From positions 369,540 to 433,539 of the forward strand of contig PVBG01000004.1 in the NCBI GenBank assembly GCA_002968845.1: 64,000 nt of DNA, given 5' to 3'. Source of the DNA: Neorhizobium tomejilense. Its GTDB lineage: Bacteria > Pseudomonadota > Alphaproteobacteria > Rhizobiales > Rhizobiaceae. The notes below the pieces were generated by a model that saw only the letters and a program-made list of their open reading frames with translations, was not told the origin of the DNA and did no database searches. Made by a program: the position numbers and the translations under genes. Shown one piece after another: positions 10,156-19,110 of the stretch; within the stretch, counting starts at the first letter, position 1, and every line of letters begins with the position of its first letter.

Positions 10156-10173
10156 TTCTATTTTTCTATTTTT
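10156..10173 (-). promoter_or_regulatory. Tandem AAAAATAGAA repeats in the iolC promoter region
   Basis: On the reverse strand AAAAATAGAA occurs twice with an 8-bp period (plus-strand 10156-10165 and 10164-10173), about 97-117 bp before iolC. The AAAATAGAA core recurs at 11044-11052 next to the candidate IolR operator in the iolR-idhA gap. This is consistent with a shared regulator, probably IolR. Confidence 0.4.
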
Positions 10174-10185
10174 CAACATAAACAT

Positions 10186-10998
10186 TCACTCCGATCGTTT
10201 CGTGCCCACCGCCACCGACAGCACGATGGCCAGACAGAGCGTCGCCGACAGCGAGCGGAAAGCGCCGAAATCAACCTCCGAGACGGAAAGTGTGATCGCT
10301 TCGAACTTCCGCAAGGGGCTGACGATCGTATCGGTCAGGGCCACGACCGGGATGCCCCGCGCGCTCACTGCCTCAACCATATCCACCGTCTCTGCCGAAT
10401 AGGGAGAAAAGGTGACCGCCAGCAGCACGTCGCCGGTCCGGATGGCATTGTGGTTGTCGAGCCCGCCGACGCCGGAATGCAGCATGGCCGGGACGTTCAT
10501 CTTCTCGAACGCATAGGAGATGTAGCTTGCGACCGGAAAGGAGCGCCTGAGGCCGATGATGTGGATCATCTGGGCCTTCGCCAGCGCCTCGGCGGCGTCG
10601 TCCAGGGTCTTCGCGTCGATCGTCTTCAGGAGGTTTTCGAGCGACGCGCGGCCCGCATCGACGAACTCGCCCAGCAGCGCGGAAGCGCTGCCCTCGGCCT
10701 TTTCCCGCAGATTTTTCAGCCGTGTCGAATAGTCCGGCCAGCCGCCGGCATAGGACTCGCGAAACAGCCGCTGCATTTCGGAGAATCCGGAAAAGCCGAG
10801 GATCCGGCAGAAACGCATGAAGGCCGAAGGCTGCACGCCGGCCCCTTCCGCCATCTCGGCCACCGTAGACACCGCGATCCGGTCCTTGTTGGCCGCGACA
10901 TACTCGGCGCATTGCCGCAGCCGTTTCGGCAGGCTCTCCGAAACGTCGATCAGCCGTTCTTCGAATTGCTTGATGCTGGCGGGCGCCCTGTCCTCCAT
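10186..10998 (-). CDS. iolR: RpiR/MurR-family repressor of inositol catabolism IolR
   Basis: A 270-residue regulator: N-terminal RpiR-type helix-turn-helix (residues ~10-85, with VSTVAEMAEGAGVQPSAFMR and FCRILGFSGFSEMQ) followed by a SIS sugar-phosphate-binding domain (residues ~115-260, with IHIIGLRRSFPVASYISYAF and TGDVLLAVTFSPYSAET). In Sinorhizobium meliloti the orthologous-type protein represses iolCDEB and idhA. Here it sits between iolC (same strand) and idhA (divergent), which fits that role. A GGAGAACGG ribosome site precedes the ATG at 10998. Confidence 0.93.
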   Translation of the reverse strand: MEDRAPASIKQFEERLIDVSESLPKRLRQCAEYVAANKDRIAVSTVAEMAEGAGVQPSAFMRFCRILGFSGFSEMQRLFRESYAGGWPDYSTRLKNLREKAEGSASALLGEFVDAGRASLENLLKTIDAKTLDDAAEALAKAQMIHIIGLRRSFPVASYISYAFEKMNVPAMLHSGVGGLDNHNAIRTGDVLLAVTFSPYSAETVDMVEAVSARGIPVVALTDTIVSPLRKFEAITLSVSEVDFGAFRSLSATLCLAIVLSVAVGTKRSE

Positions 10999-11048
10999 TC
11001 GGTCCTTCCGTTCTCCTTGACATGGATGAAATCACAAACTAGCAAAAT

Positions 11049-11062
11049 AGAACATATATTCC
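11049..11062. promoter_or_regulatory. Candidate IolR operator AGAA-N6-TTCC in the iolR-idhA gap
   Basis: AGAACATATATTCC differs by one base from the GGAA-N6-TTCC palindrome reported for S. meliloti IolR. It lies 51 bp upstream of iolR and ~102 bp upstream of idhA, so it could serve both divergent genes. Confidence 0.5.
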
Positions 11063-11164
11063 AAATTTCGATTTGGACAGTCTGAAACGCAGCAGGGAAA
11101 ACGGCTGCGTCGCCCGCGCAAGCGGGTCTGGCTGAAACAGCTGACAATGTCACGGGAGGACATC

Positions 11165-12160
11165 ATGGTCACGAAACTGGCGCTTCTCGGCGCAGGCCGG
11201 ATCGGCAAGGTACATGCGCGTGCCATCGCGGAGGACAAGCGGGCCAAGCTCGTCGCCGTGGTGGATGCCATGACCGACGCGGCGCAAGCAATTGCCGACA
11301 GCACCGGCTGCAAGGTCAGCACGATCGATGCGGTCGAGGCCGATGGCGATATCGATGCCGTCATTATCTGCACGCCGACCAACACCCATGCGGACCTGAT
11401 CGAACGCTTCGCCAAGGCCGGCAAGGCGATCTTCTGTGAAAAGCCGATCGACCTCGACGTGGACCGCGCCAAGGCCTGCGTCGAGACGGTCCGCAGGACC
11501 GGCGCCAAGGTGATGCTCGGCTTCAACCGCCGCTTCGATCCGCATTTCCGGGCCGTGCGACAGGCGATTGACGACGGCAGGATCGGCAAGGTGGAAATGG
11601 TGACGATTACCAGCCGCGATCCCGGCCCGCCGCCGGCGGAATATATCAAGGTGTCCGGCGGCATTTTCCGCGATATGACGATCCACGACTTCGACATGGC
11701 GCGTTTCCTGCTCGGCGAGGAAATCCACAGCGTCATGGCGTCCGGCGCCGTGCTGGTCGATCCAAAAATCGGCGAGCTTGGCGACTATGATAGCGCAAGC
11801 CTCATCCTGACGACGAAAAGCGGCAGGCAGGCCATCATCTCCAACTCCCGCCGGGCGAGCTACGGTTATGATCAGCGCATCGAGGTGCACGGATCGCTCG
11901 GCTCAGTCGCTGCCGAAAACCAGCGGCCGGTCTCGATCGAGATCGCCAACAAGGACGGCTATACCCGCCCGCCGCTGCACGACTTCTTCATGACCCGTTA
12001 TACCGAGGCTTACGCGGCGGAAATTTCCGCCTTCATCGACAGCCTCGAAAGCGGCTCGGCCCCCTCGCCTTCCGCCGAAGACGGTGTGATCGCGCTGATG
12101 CTGGCCGACGCAGCCGTGCGGGCCGTCAAGGAAGGCAAATCGATCGTCATCGACGAATAA
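11165..12160 (+). CDS. idhA: Inositol 2-dehydrogenase IdhA/IolG
   Basis: Oxidises myo-inositol (or scyllo-inositol) at C2 with NAD to give the inosose used by IolE. The 331-residue GFO/IDH/MocA protein has the Rossmann GAGRIGKVHARA at residues 9-20, the signature FCEKP at 90-94 with catalytic Lys93, and MTIHDFDMARFLLG at 171-184 carrying the conserved His/Asp pair. The start at 11165 is chosen for the GGGAGGA ribosome site just upstream; an ATG 18 bp earlier lacks one. It is divergent from iolR. Confidence 0.95.
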   Translation: MVTKLALLGAGRIGKVHARAIAEDKRAKLVAVVDAMTDAAQAIADSTGCKVSTIDAVEADGDIDAVIICTPTNTHADLIERFAKAGKAIFCEKPIDLDVDRAKACVETVRRTGAKVMLGFNRRFDPHFRAVRQAIDDGRIGKVEMVTITSRDPGPPPAEYIKVSGGIFRDMTIHDFDMARFLLGEEIHSVMASGAVLVDPKIGELGDYDSASLILTTKSGRQAIISNSRRASYGYDQRIEVHGSLGSVAAENQRPVSIEIANKDGYTRPPLHDFFMTRYTEAYAAEISAFIDSLESGSAPSPSAEDGVIALMLADAAVRAVKEGKSIVIDE

Positions 12161-12207
12161 AGTCCAAGGCATCTGGTGTCGGACACGGATGCTTGGGGTG
12201 GGAAGAC

Positions 12208-12219
12208 GGGAGCGCTTCC
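12208..12219. promoter_or_regulatory. LacI-type operator candidate GGGAGCGCTTCC
   Basis: An almost perfect palindrome with the central AGCGCT common in LacI-family operators. It lies 50 bp after the idhA stop and ~230 bp before the LacI gene. It could be an autoregulatory site, but no second copy was found. Confidence 0.3.
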
Positions 12220-12378
12220 ACAATAACGGCGGCGCGGCTTTTCGATGAAAGGCCGCGTCAAGATTGTCTTGCGTTGAAGCCCCGTGAGCATGCATGATGG
12301 ACGAAGTTCATCGCATCGGGGGATGAAGCACCGCTCCGGCAACGGGTCGTGCGCGGAGATATCCAAATGACCTGCACG

Positions 12379-12397
12379 AACAATGCGAGACATTGTT
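12379..12397. promoter_or_regulatory. Inverted repeat AACAATG-N5-CATTGTT before the LacI gene
   Basis: A perfect 7-bp inverted repeat with a 5-nt spacer, ending ~50 bp before the preferred start of the LacI gene. It overlaps the earliest possible TTG start (12393), which argues that this start is not used. It could be an operator or a small hairpin in the leader. Confidence 0.35.
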
Positions 12398-12446
12398 TGC
12401 TCGCATCGGCGCTTCAAAAACCCAGCTTAAATCGAAAGAAATTCCG

Positions 12447-13487
12447 TTGAAAGCCAAGCTCGGCTTGAAAGATGTGGCTCTGGATGCCGGTGTTTCGCTC
12501 AGTACCGCGTCTCATGTTCTCAACGGAACCGCGCCGATATCCATAGAGGTTCGGGAGCGGGTGCTCAATTCCGCACAAAGGCTGGGATATCTGGAAAGGC
12601 GCAGGAGCCGGGCGACGATCGCCACGCTTCGCACCATCCTCCTGGCGATCACCAGCGATGCGGCGCCTCACAGCGACGTCAATCTCGTCAGCTGGACGAT
12701 GCTCAACAGCCTGCGCCAGGAATGCGAACGGCTCAGCATCCGAATTGTGCCTTTCGTCAGCGCCGGCAGCCGGATCGACGCGAACGAGGTGCGCCGCATG
12801 GCGCAGGCCGAAAACGTCGACGGCATCGTCATCCTCAATGACGACCGGCCGGAACTGATCCGCGCCCTTGCCGCGGGGCGGGCACCGCTCGTCATCCTGA
12901 ACGGCGAGGACCCTTCGATGCTGGTCGATACGGTCACCGGTGAAAACCGTTTCGGCGCTCGCCAGGGAACCGAGCACCTGCTTTCGCTCGGCCATCGCCG
13001 CATCCTGCATCTGACCTGGAAGGGCAGGACCACCATCCGCCGCCGCTATGACGGCTACGCCGATGCGCATCTTGCGGCCGGCCTTGCCGTATCGCCGGAG
13101 ATGATCGTCGAGGCGGAAGGATACGAGCCCCACCAGGGCGAGCAGGCGATCCGCCATTTGCTTTCCGAAGATGGCAACCTGCGCGGCGCGACGGCAATCT
13201 TCTGCGCCGCCGACAACCTGGCGCTCGGCTGCCTGAGGGCGCTGGCGGCATTCGGCATGCGTGTGCCGGAAGAAATGTCCGTGCTCGGCTTCGACGATAT
13301 CGTGCCCGGGGAATTCAGCACGCCGCCGCTCTCGACGGTCCAGTTGCCGACCGACCGGCTGGGGGCGGCCGCAATCAGCCTTCTGGAACAGCGGCTCGTC
13401 GCCAACGATCCGCTGCGGCCGGCCTACCGGCTGGAGCTCGGCTGCAAGCTGGTGCTGCGGGGCAGCGTCGCGCCGCCCCGCAGGTGA
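12447..13487 (+). CDS. LacI-family transcriptional regulator
   Basis: About 346 residues. The LacI helix-turn-helix is at the very N-terminus (GLKDVALDAGVSLSTASHVL, then NGTAPIS), where His replaces the more usual Arg in the SR pair. The periplasmic-binding-like sensor domain follows (VDGIVILND; GTEHLLSLGHRRILHL; RGATAIFCAADNLALGCLRA; VLGFDDI). The start is uncertain: TTG at 12447 places the helix-turn-helix at the usual position; an earlier TTG at 12393 falls within an inverted repeat. It converges with the pectin-type transporter operon with only 3 bp between stops, so it is a candidate regulator of that locus. Confidence 0.9.
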   Translation: MKAKLGLKDVALDAGVSLSTASHVLNGTAPISIEVRERVLNSAQRLGYLERRRSRATIATLRTILLAITSDAAPHSDVNLVSWTMLNSLRQECERLSIRIVPFVSAGSRIDANEVRRMAQAENVDGIVILNDDRPELIRALAAGRAPLVILNGEDPSMLVDTVTGENRFGARQGTEHLLSLGHRRILHLTWKGRTTIRRRYDGYADAHLAAGLAVSPEMIVEAEGYEPHQGEQAIRHLLSEDGNLRGATAIFCAADNLALGCLRALAAFGMRVPEEMSVLGFDDIVPGEFSTPPLSTVQLPTDRLGAAAISLLEQRLVANDPLRPAYRLELGCKLVLRGSVAPPRR

Positions 13488-13490
13488 ACC

Positions 13491-14549
13491 TCACTTCATT
13501 CCGGTGCCGGCAATGCCGGTGGTGATGTATTTCTGCAGGAACAGGAAGACGACGGTCACCGGCGCCAGGCTCAGGAAGGTCATGGCGAGGATGTAGTTCC
13601 ACTGCACGGAGAACTCCCCCTGGAAGGCGTTGAGCCCGACCTGCAGGGTGAAATTTTCGCGGCTGCTCAAGACGATCAGCGGCCAGAGGAAGTCGTTCCA
13701 CCGCCAAAGGACGGAAAAGATCGCCAGCACCGCGAGCGCCGGCGCCGTCAGCGGCAGAACGATGCGCCAGAAGATCCGGAACTCGCTTGCCGCGTCGACA
13801 CGCGCCGCCTCGATGAGTTCGTCGGGAATGGTGAGCATGTACTGGCGCAGCAGGAAGACACCCGTCGGCGAGGCGATCGTCGGGATGATGATGCCCCAGA
13901 GACTGTCTACCAGGCCGACGCCGACGACGACCAGATAGGCCGGGACCATGACCACCGTGAGAGGGATCATCAGCGTCGAGATGATCAGCACGAAGATCGC
14001 CTTCTCGCCCCGGAACCGGTATTTCGACAGCGCGAAAGCTGCAAGCGCGTTGACGGCGAGCGTCAGCAGCGTCGCGACGAAGGTGACGAAGACCGAATTC
14101 TTCAGAAACGTGAGGAAGTCGAACCTGGTGAGCGGATCGGTATAGTTCTCCGTCGCGATGGTGAGCCGCTGGACTGGCGACATGCTTTTGACGTCGACGC
14201 TGACCGGCGGTCCGGGATTGCTCGGATCGACCATCTGGGCTTTCAGCCCGATGCGCCGGACCATCGCCATCTCGCGCGACTTGCCGTCGACGTCGACGGT
14301 CCAGAGGCTGAGCGGGGCGTCGAAGCCCGGTACGGTCTGCTGGACCGCCGCACGCGGCAGCAGCGTCGGCGGAAAGCGGGTGATCTCGGCGGCCGGCTTG
14401 AACGAGGAAAGCCCCGCCCAGACCACAGGAATGAGCACGGCAAGCGTGCCCAGGACCAGCCAGGCCCAGGAGAGAATGTCGGTGAGCCCGATCCGGCCCG
14501 GCCGGCGGGTGCGTGTCAGGAAGGCGATGGGTGAAAGGCCTTGCGACAT
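13491..14549 (-). CDS. Sugar ABC transporter permease, MalG type
   Basis: A CUT1 inner-membrane subunit of 352 residues. It is longer than the usual ~280 because a ~100-residue extracytoplasmic insertion (residues ~45-145) follows the first helix. Six helices are predictable. The EAA loop reads EAARVDAASEFRIFWRIVLP, the contact site for the ATPase. The ATG at 14549 is 2 bp from the upstream permease stop. It is the last gene of the operon that begins at 21630, and it probably imports pectic or rhamnogalacturonan oligomers together with the binding protein encoded divergently at 21826. Confidence 0.93.
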   Translation of the reverse strand: MSQGLSPIAFLTRTRRPGRIGLTDILSWAWLVLGTLAVLIPVVWAGLSSFKPAAEITRFPPTLLPRAAVQQTVPGFDAPLSLWTVDVDGKSREMAMVRRIGLKAQMVDPSNPGPPVSVDVKSMSPVQRLTIATENYTDPLTRFDFLTFLKNSVFVTFVATLLTLAVNALAAFALSKYRFRGEKAIFVLIISTLMIPLTVVMVPAYLVVVGVGLVDSLWGIIIPTIASPTGVFLLRQYMLTIPDELIEAARVDAASEFRIFWRIVLPLTAPALAVLAIFSVLWRWNDFLWPLIVLSSRENFTLQVGLNAFQGEFSVQWNYILAMTFLSLAPVTVVFLFLQKYITTGIAGTGMK

Positions 14550-14551
14550 GG

Positions 14552-15547
14552 TCAGGACTCCATCTTGCGGCCAAGCCGCAGCTGTATGAGCGTCAGGGCC
14601 AGCAGCACGAGACCCATCAGCACCGAAGCCGCCGAGGCGAGGCCGAAAAGGCGCAGGTCGCTGCCGAAAGCCATCTGGTAGATGTACTGCACGATGAAGC
14701 TGTTCGCGGTGCCGGGTCCGCCGCCATTGGTCAGCACCCAGGCTTCGTCGAAGATCTGGACCGAGCGGATCATCAAGAGGATCAGCACGACGAGCAGGTT
14801 CGGCCCGAGAAGCGGAAGCGTGATCCGGAAAAGCGTGCGCCGGGGCGAGGCCGCGTCGATCGCGGCAGCCTCGTAGAGATCCTTCGGAATGGCCTGCAGG
14901 CCCGCCAGAAGGATCAGCGTATAAAAGCCCATGTGGAACCAGACCGAAACGACCACCACGAAGAAGCGCGACCAGCCGACGTCCAGCAGGAAGATTTCCG
15001 GCGGTACGCCGAGCATTTGCAGGAAGGCGTTGAGCAGGCCGTTGCGGTCCAGGAACCACTTCCAGATCAGGCCGATGACGACCGGCGACAGCAGGACGGG
15101 ATAAAAGAACATGGCCCGGAAGAAACCGCGAGCGGCCATCGCCCGGTTGAGGATGAGAGCCGTCACCAATGCCACGAGCAGCGTCGCGGCAACGTTGAAG
15201 CCGACGAACCAGAGCGTGTTCCAGACCGCCGTCCAGAACAGGGATTCGCGGCAGCTACCCGGACGAAGGTAGTCCTCGCACTGCAGGAGCTGGCGGAAAT
15301 TATCGAAGCCGACGAAAGGCCGCTCCGACACGAAAAGGCCGGTGCCGCCGGTAAAGGCGTAACCAACCGCAATCGCGATGGGCAGGAAGGTGAAGATGCC
15401 GAAAAGGATGAGGTTCGGCGCGAGGAATAGATAGGGCATCCGCTTCCTGCCCATCAGCCGCTCGAACCCGTTGATGGGCGCCTCGACGACGCCCATGACG
15501 AAGTCGAGGGCACGGCCGCCGAGATCTGTCGCCTTAGGCGTGCTCAT
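14552..15547 (-). CDS. Sugar ABC transporter permease, MalF type
   Basis: The partner permease, 331 residues. After a cytoplasmic lead come [20 protein letters not shown], the first helix, and a periplasmic loop typical of MalF/UgpA proteins. The EAA loop is [20 protein letters not shown]. The start at 15547 has GGAG 8 nt upstream and overlaps the end of the ATPase gene by 14 bp; an in-frame ATG at 15553 is the alternative. Confidence 0.93.
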   Translation of the reverse strand: MSTPKATDLGGRALDFVMGVVEAPINGFERLMGRKRMPYLFLAPNLILFGIFTFLPIAIAVGYAFTGGTGLFVSERPFVGFDNFRQLLQCEDYLRPGSCRESLFWTAVWNTLWFVGFNVAATLLVALVTALILNRAMAARGFFRAMFFYPVLLSPVVIGLIWKWFLDRNGLLNAFLQMLGVPPEIFLLDVGWSRFFVVVVSVWFHMGFYTLILLAGLQAIPKDLYEAAAIDAASPRRTLFRITLPLLGPNLLVVLILLMIRSVQIFDEAWVLTNGGGPGTANSFIVQYIYQMAFGSDLRLFGLASAASVLMGLVLLALTLIQLRLGRKMES

Positions 15548-16652
15548 GGACATCACTCCGTTGGCTAACGGATTGCGGCAGAGCCAAGCCGCTATCGGGA
15601 TCGAAGACGTGCACCCGGCCGGATAGCGGCATGATCCGCAGAAGGTCGCCGGGCCGCGGCGCGAAATGGCCGGTCTGGTGGACGATGATCTGTTCGTCCC
15701 GCCCCTCGAGCGTCCCGTAGACATAGGTCTCGGTCCCAAGGCTCTCGTGATACTGGACGACGAACGGCAGTCCTTCGTCACCGACCGCGAAATGCGCGGG
15801 CCGTATGCCGACAAGCACGGCCTGACCTACTTTCGCTGCGGCGGGATCGATCGACGCGGAGAGCGGCGCGCCGTAGCCGGCGTCGATCGTCACCCCGGCT
15901 TCGCCGACCGCCGTCACCTCGCCCTTCAGCATGTTCATCCGCGGCGAGCCCAGGAAGCCCGCCACGAAGAGGTTCCTCGGGTTGTCGAAGAGTTCGAGCG
16001 GCGTTCCGACCTGTTCGATCCGGCCGGCATTGAGCACGACGATCTCGTCGGCCATGGTCATCGCCTCCACCTGGTCGTGGGTGACGTAGATCATCGTCGT
16101 TCTCAGCTGGCGATGCAGCCGGGTGATTTCCGCCCTTGTCTGCACGCGCAGCGCCGCGTCGAGGTTCGAGAGCGGCTCGTCGAAGAGGAAGATATCGGGA
16201 TTGCGCACGATGGCACGTCCGATCGCGACACGTTGGCGCTGGCCGCCGGAAAGCTGCCGTGGCTTGCGATCCAGATAGGGTTCGATGGCCAGCATGCGGG
16301 CCGCCTCCCCGATCCGGGTCTCGATCTCGCTGCGCTTGAATTTCAGGTTCTCGAGCCCGAAGGCGAGGTTCTTGCGCACGCTCATATGGGGATAGAGCGC
16401 ATAGGACTGGAAGACCATGGCGATCTTCCGTTCCGCCGGCGAAAGCTGGACGACGTCGCGCCCGCCGATCTCGATGCCGCCGGCGCTGATGTCCTCCAGC
16501 CCCGCGATGATCCTCAGAAGGGTCGACTTGCCGCAGCCGGACGGACCGACGAAAACGACGAACTTGCCGTTGTCGATCGTCAGGTCGATGCCGTGCAGAA
16601 CGGTCAGCGCGCCGAACGCCTTGGTGACATTCGTAAGTTTCAGATTTCCCAT
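15534..16652 (-). CDS. Sugar ABC transporter ATPase, UgpC/MsmK type
   Basis: Energises the CUT1 importer encoded downstream. The 372-residue protein carries Walker [10 protein letters not shown] (residues 36-44), the Q-loop [10 protein letters not shown], the signature LSGGQRQR, Walker B IFLFDEP, the H-loop [12 protein letters not shown], and a C-terminal TOBE/OB regulatory region (~240-360). It overlaps the GH28 gene upstream by 13 bp and the permease gene downstream by 14 bp, so expression is probably coupled. Confidence 0.95.
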   Translation of the reverse strand: MGNLKLTNVTKAFGALTVLHGIDLTIDNGKFVVFVGPSGCGKSTLLRIIAGLEDISAGGIEIGGRDVVQLSPAERKIAMVFQSYALYPHMSVRKNLAFGLENLKFKRSEIETRIGEAARMLAIEPYLDRKPRQLSGGQRQRVAIGRAIVRNPDIFLFDEPLSNLDAALRVQTRAEITRLHRQLRTTMIYVTHDQVEAMTMADEIVVLNAGRIEQVGTPLELFDNPRNLFVAGFLGSPRMNMLKGEVTAVGEAGVTIDAGYGAPLSASIDPAAAKVGQAVLVGIRPAHFAVGDEGLPFVVQYHESLGTETYVYGTLEGRDEQIIVHQTGHFAPRPGDLLRIMPLSGRVHVFDPDSGLALPQSVSQRSDVHEHA

Positions 16653-18004
16653 TCCCTGCTCCCGTCAGGTTCAGTCACTTTATGGATGACGCTTTCGACG
16701 TTCCAGCCTTCCGGTATCGGTTGCGGCCTCTCGAAATCCGTCTCCTCGATCGTAATCCCCTCTATGCCGGCGGTGAAAAGCGCCGGCATGCCACCCGGGT
16801 AGTCGACAAGGCCGACCACCCGTCCGTCCGCGCCCTTCGTCCATGCATTCGCTCGGCCGGCAGCGTCCGCACTCGGTGCGATATCCGCGTTGGTCGGCCT
16901 CAGATCATAACGAAGTCCGGTGCCGAGCGGACCCTTCCGCTGCCGCAGTCGCAGCCGCGAAAGCCTGACGCCGTCGATTCCTGCGGCGGACGTCGAAACG
17001 AGCGCGATCGCCCCGTCCATCTGGCCGTGGAGGTCCTCGACGACGAGGTTTCGAACGACACCGGCCCGGCGGGTGGGGATGCGATCCACCACTGTCACCG
17101 TCAGCGCTTCGCCCGATCCCCAGAAGCCGTCGAGCGTCTCGTGGCAATCGACCTCTATCCGGGAGAAGCGGATATTGGTCATGTGTCCGCCGTCGCGCGA
17201 AAACAGCCCCAGTCCCCGGTTTGAATCCTGGATGCGGCAGTCCTCGAAGACGACGTCGGTGAAATCGCCGTAGGATTCCGTGCCGATCTTGAGCGCGCAG
17301 CTGTTGCTTTCGACCAGGCAGCGGCGCACGAGCACGTTTTCGCATTCTCCGATCGCCTGACCGTCCGCCCCAGTGCTGGTCTTCAGGCAGATGCCGTCAT
17401 CGGCCGTCGATATGATGCAGTCCTCCACCACCGCATGCCGGCAGGCGTCGAGCACGAGGCCGTCGGTATTCGGCATGCGCCGATTGTTCGATACCTTCAC
17501 ACCGCCGACATAGACGTCGTCGCAATTGACCAGGTGCAGCGTCCACATCGGCGAATCGACGATTTCCAGCCGCTCGATCCGAACGCCGCGGCAGGATTCG
17601 AAGACCACCACCCGCGGGCGGAATTCCGCCGGGACAAAGGTGCCCATCGCCTCGTCATTGCCGGCGATGAAATGTTCGCCTCCCGCCTCGATCCGTCCAG
17701 GGCCGGTCACGGCTATGTCCGTCGCGTTTCTGGCGACGATCATGGCACGGTTCGACTTCTCGGCGACAACCGAAACCGATGTCTGCTCGTAAGCCCCGTA
17801 GTCGGGCGCCGGGCGCAGGATCGCGCCCATCGCCAGATGAAGCTCGACGCCGGATCGCAGCCTCAGGCCGCGCGTATTGTGGATGCCTTCGGCAAGTTCG
17901 ACGCAGCCACCGCCGCGCGCTGCCACCTGGTCGATCGCCGCCTGAATGCGCGCCGTCTCATCCTCCTGCACGGGCTCGATGAGAAGGGACGGGAACCTGT
18001 TCAT
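16640..18004 (-). CDS. Glycoside hydrolase family 28 (polygalacturonase-like), intracellular
   Basis: Predicted to hydrolyse galacturonic-acid-containing oligomers. The 454-residue right-handed beta-helix pattern has the GH28 active-site strands PNTDG (178-182) and ADDGICLK (201-208), followed by [15 protein letters not shown]. The N-terminus [20 protein letters not shown] is the usual GH28 cap. There is no signal peptide, so it acts on imported oligomers, probably as an exo-enzyme. It overlaps GH105 upstream (ATGA) and the ATPase downstream. Linkage specificity (homogalacturonan or rhamnogalacturonan) cannot be read from sequence. Confidence 0.88.
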   Translation of the reverse strand: MNRFPSLLIEPVQEDETARIQAAIDQVAARGGGCVELAEGIHNTRGLRLRSGVELHLAMGAILRPAPDYGAYEQTSVSVVAEKSNRAMIVARNATDIAVTGPGRIEAGGEHFIAGNDEAMGTFVPAEFRPRVVVFESCRGVRIERLEIVDSPMWTLHLVNCDDVYVGGVKVSNNRRMPNTDGLVLDACRHAVVEDCIISTADDGICLKTSTGADGQAIGECENVLVRRCLVESNSCALKIGTESYGDFTDVVFEDCRIQDSNRGLGLFSRDGGHMTNIRFSRIEVDCHETLDGFWGSGEALTVTVVDRIPTRRAGVVRNLVVEDLHGQMDGAIALVSTSAAGIDGVRLSRLRLRQRKGPLGTGLRYDLRPTNADIAPSADAAGRANAWTKGADGRVVGLVDYPGGMPALFTAGIEGITIEETDFERPQPIPEGWNVESVIHKVTEPDGSREWEI

Positions 18005-19095
18005 ACGCCCTCCTCGCCCTCGAGCAGGACTTCCGTCAGAAGCAGCATCGTCAGCGCCTGCCCGTAAGGGGTCGGCAGGTTGGGGATCCGACGATAGAAA
18101 TCCAGATCGTGCCCCATCGGCGTGCCATCCGAAACGCCCTGGACGACGCCCTCGTCGTCGACCTGTGAGAGCACGGCCGAAAGCGCGCGCTCCGCATGCA
18201 CCCGGTTGGACGCATCGAGGATGCCCGCATCGATGCCGCGCAGGATACCATAGGCGATCCCGGCCGTCGCCGATGTTTCAAGGGGAGATGTCGGGTCGTC
18301 AAGCAGCGTATGGAACATGCCGTCGGGGCGCTGCAGTCGCTTCAGCGAGCGCACCTGGCTTGCAAGCACGTTCGACAGGAAACGCTTGTCCTTTTCCTCG
18401 AGGTCGGGAACGAGCTCGAACAGTTCGGGAATGGCAACCGTGATCCAGGCGTTGCCGCGCGCCCAGAAGGCCTTGGCGAAATTGTGCCGGCCGTTGAAGG
18501 TCCAGCCATGATACCAGAGGCCGGTGACCGGATCGGACAGATAGCGGGCATGCACCATGAACTGGTAGACGGCCTCGTCGATCCAGTCGCGACGCCCGCA
18601 GGCGACGCCCGCGCGTGCCAGAAACAGGCCGGCCATGAACAGCGTATCGTCCCAGAGCTCGCCGTCGTTCAGCCGTTCCTTGACGACGTGCTGAAAACCG
18701 CCGTCCTCGGTCTTCGGAAGCCGGTGGACAAGCCAGTCCGCCCAATCCTCCACAAGCGCGCGGAAATCCGGCCGGTCGACATGTTCGATAAGGATGGCGA
18801 GCGGCAGCATGGGTGCCGTGCTGTTGATCTGCCGCGGCGGCAGGCCCCGGCCGATTTGCCGGCCGTACCAGGCGACGAGATCGTCGATGGCGTTCCGGTC
18901 GCCGGCCGCAAGCGCACGGCGCAGGAAGCCGTAGAGGCCGACGCCGACTTCCCAGTCCCATTCGTCGAACTGGATACCGCCGTCCGCCTCGGCACCGGCA
19001 AGGCCTTCCTTGATGCCCTTGAGGCGGCTGAACGCAACCGCGACCTGATCGATCGTCTCCTGCAGGGCCGGTTTGTTGAGGGTCATCGAATCCAT
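18001..19095 (-). CDS. Glycoside hydrolase family 105 (unsaturated rhamnogalacturonyl hydrolase type)
   Basis: Removes the 4,5-unsaturated uronate from the non-reducing end of oligosaccharides left by pectate or rhamnogalacturonan lyases. At 364 residues with an (alpha/alpha)6 toroid pattern, it shows DEWDWEVGVGLYGFLRRA (44-61), then GELWDDTLFMAGLFLARAG with the candidate catalytic Asp149/Asp150, and KAFWARGNAWITVAIPEL. There is no signal peptide. It overlaps GH28 by 4 bp. Its presence means the imported substrate is lyase-generated, although no pectate lyase is encoded in this locus. Confidence 0.88.
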   Translation of the reverse strand: MDSMTLNKPALQETIDQVAVAFSRLKGIKEGLAGAEADGGIQFDEWDWEVGVGLYGFLRRALAAGDRNAIDDLVAWYGRQIGRGLPPRQINSTAPMLPLAILIEHVDRPDFRALVEDWADWLVHRLPKTEDGGFQHVVKERLNDGELWDDTLFMAGLFLARAGVACGRRDWIDEAVYQFMVHARYLSDPVTGLWYHGWTFNGRHNFAKAFWARGNAWITVAIPELFELVPDLEEKDKRFLSNVLASQVRSLKRLQRPDGMFHTLLDDPTSPLETSATAGIAYGILRGIDAGILDASNRVHAERALSAVLSQVDDEGVVQGVSDGTPMGHDLDFYRRIPNLPTPYGQALTMLLLTEVLLEGEEGV

Positions 19096-19110
19096 CGGTC
19101 GGAATGTCCT

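Noticed and set aside
12393..12446. Upstream TTG start for the LacI gene at 12.4 kb
   Set aside because: It would begin inside a perfect inverted repeat and add 18 residues before the helix-turn-helix, with no ribosome site.
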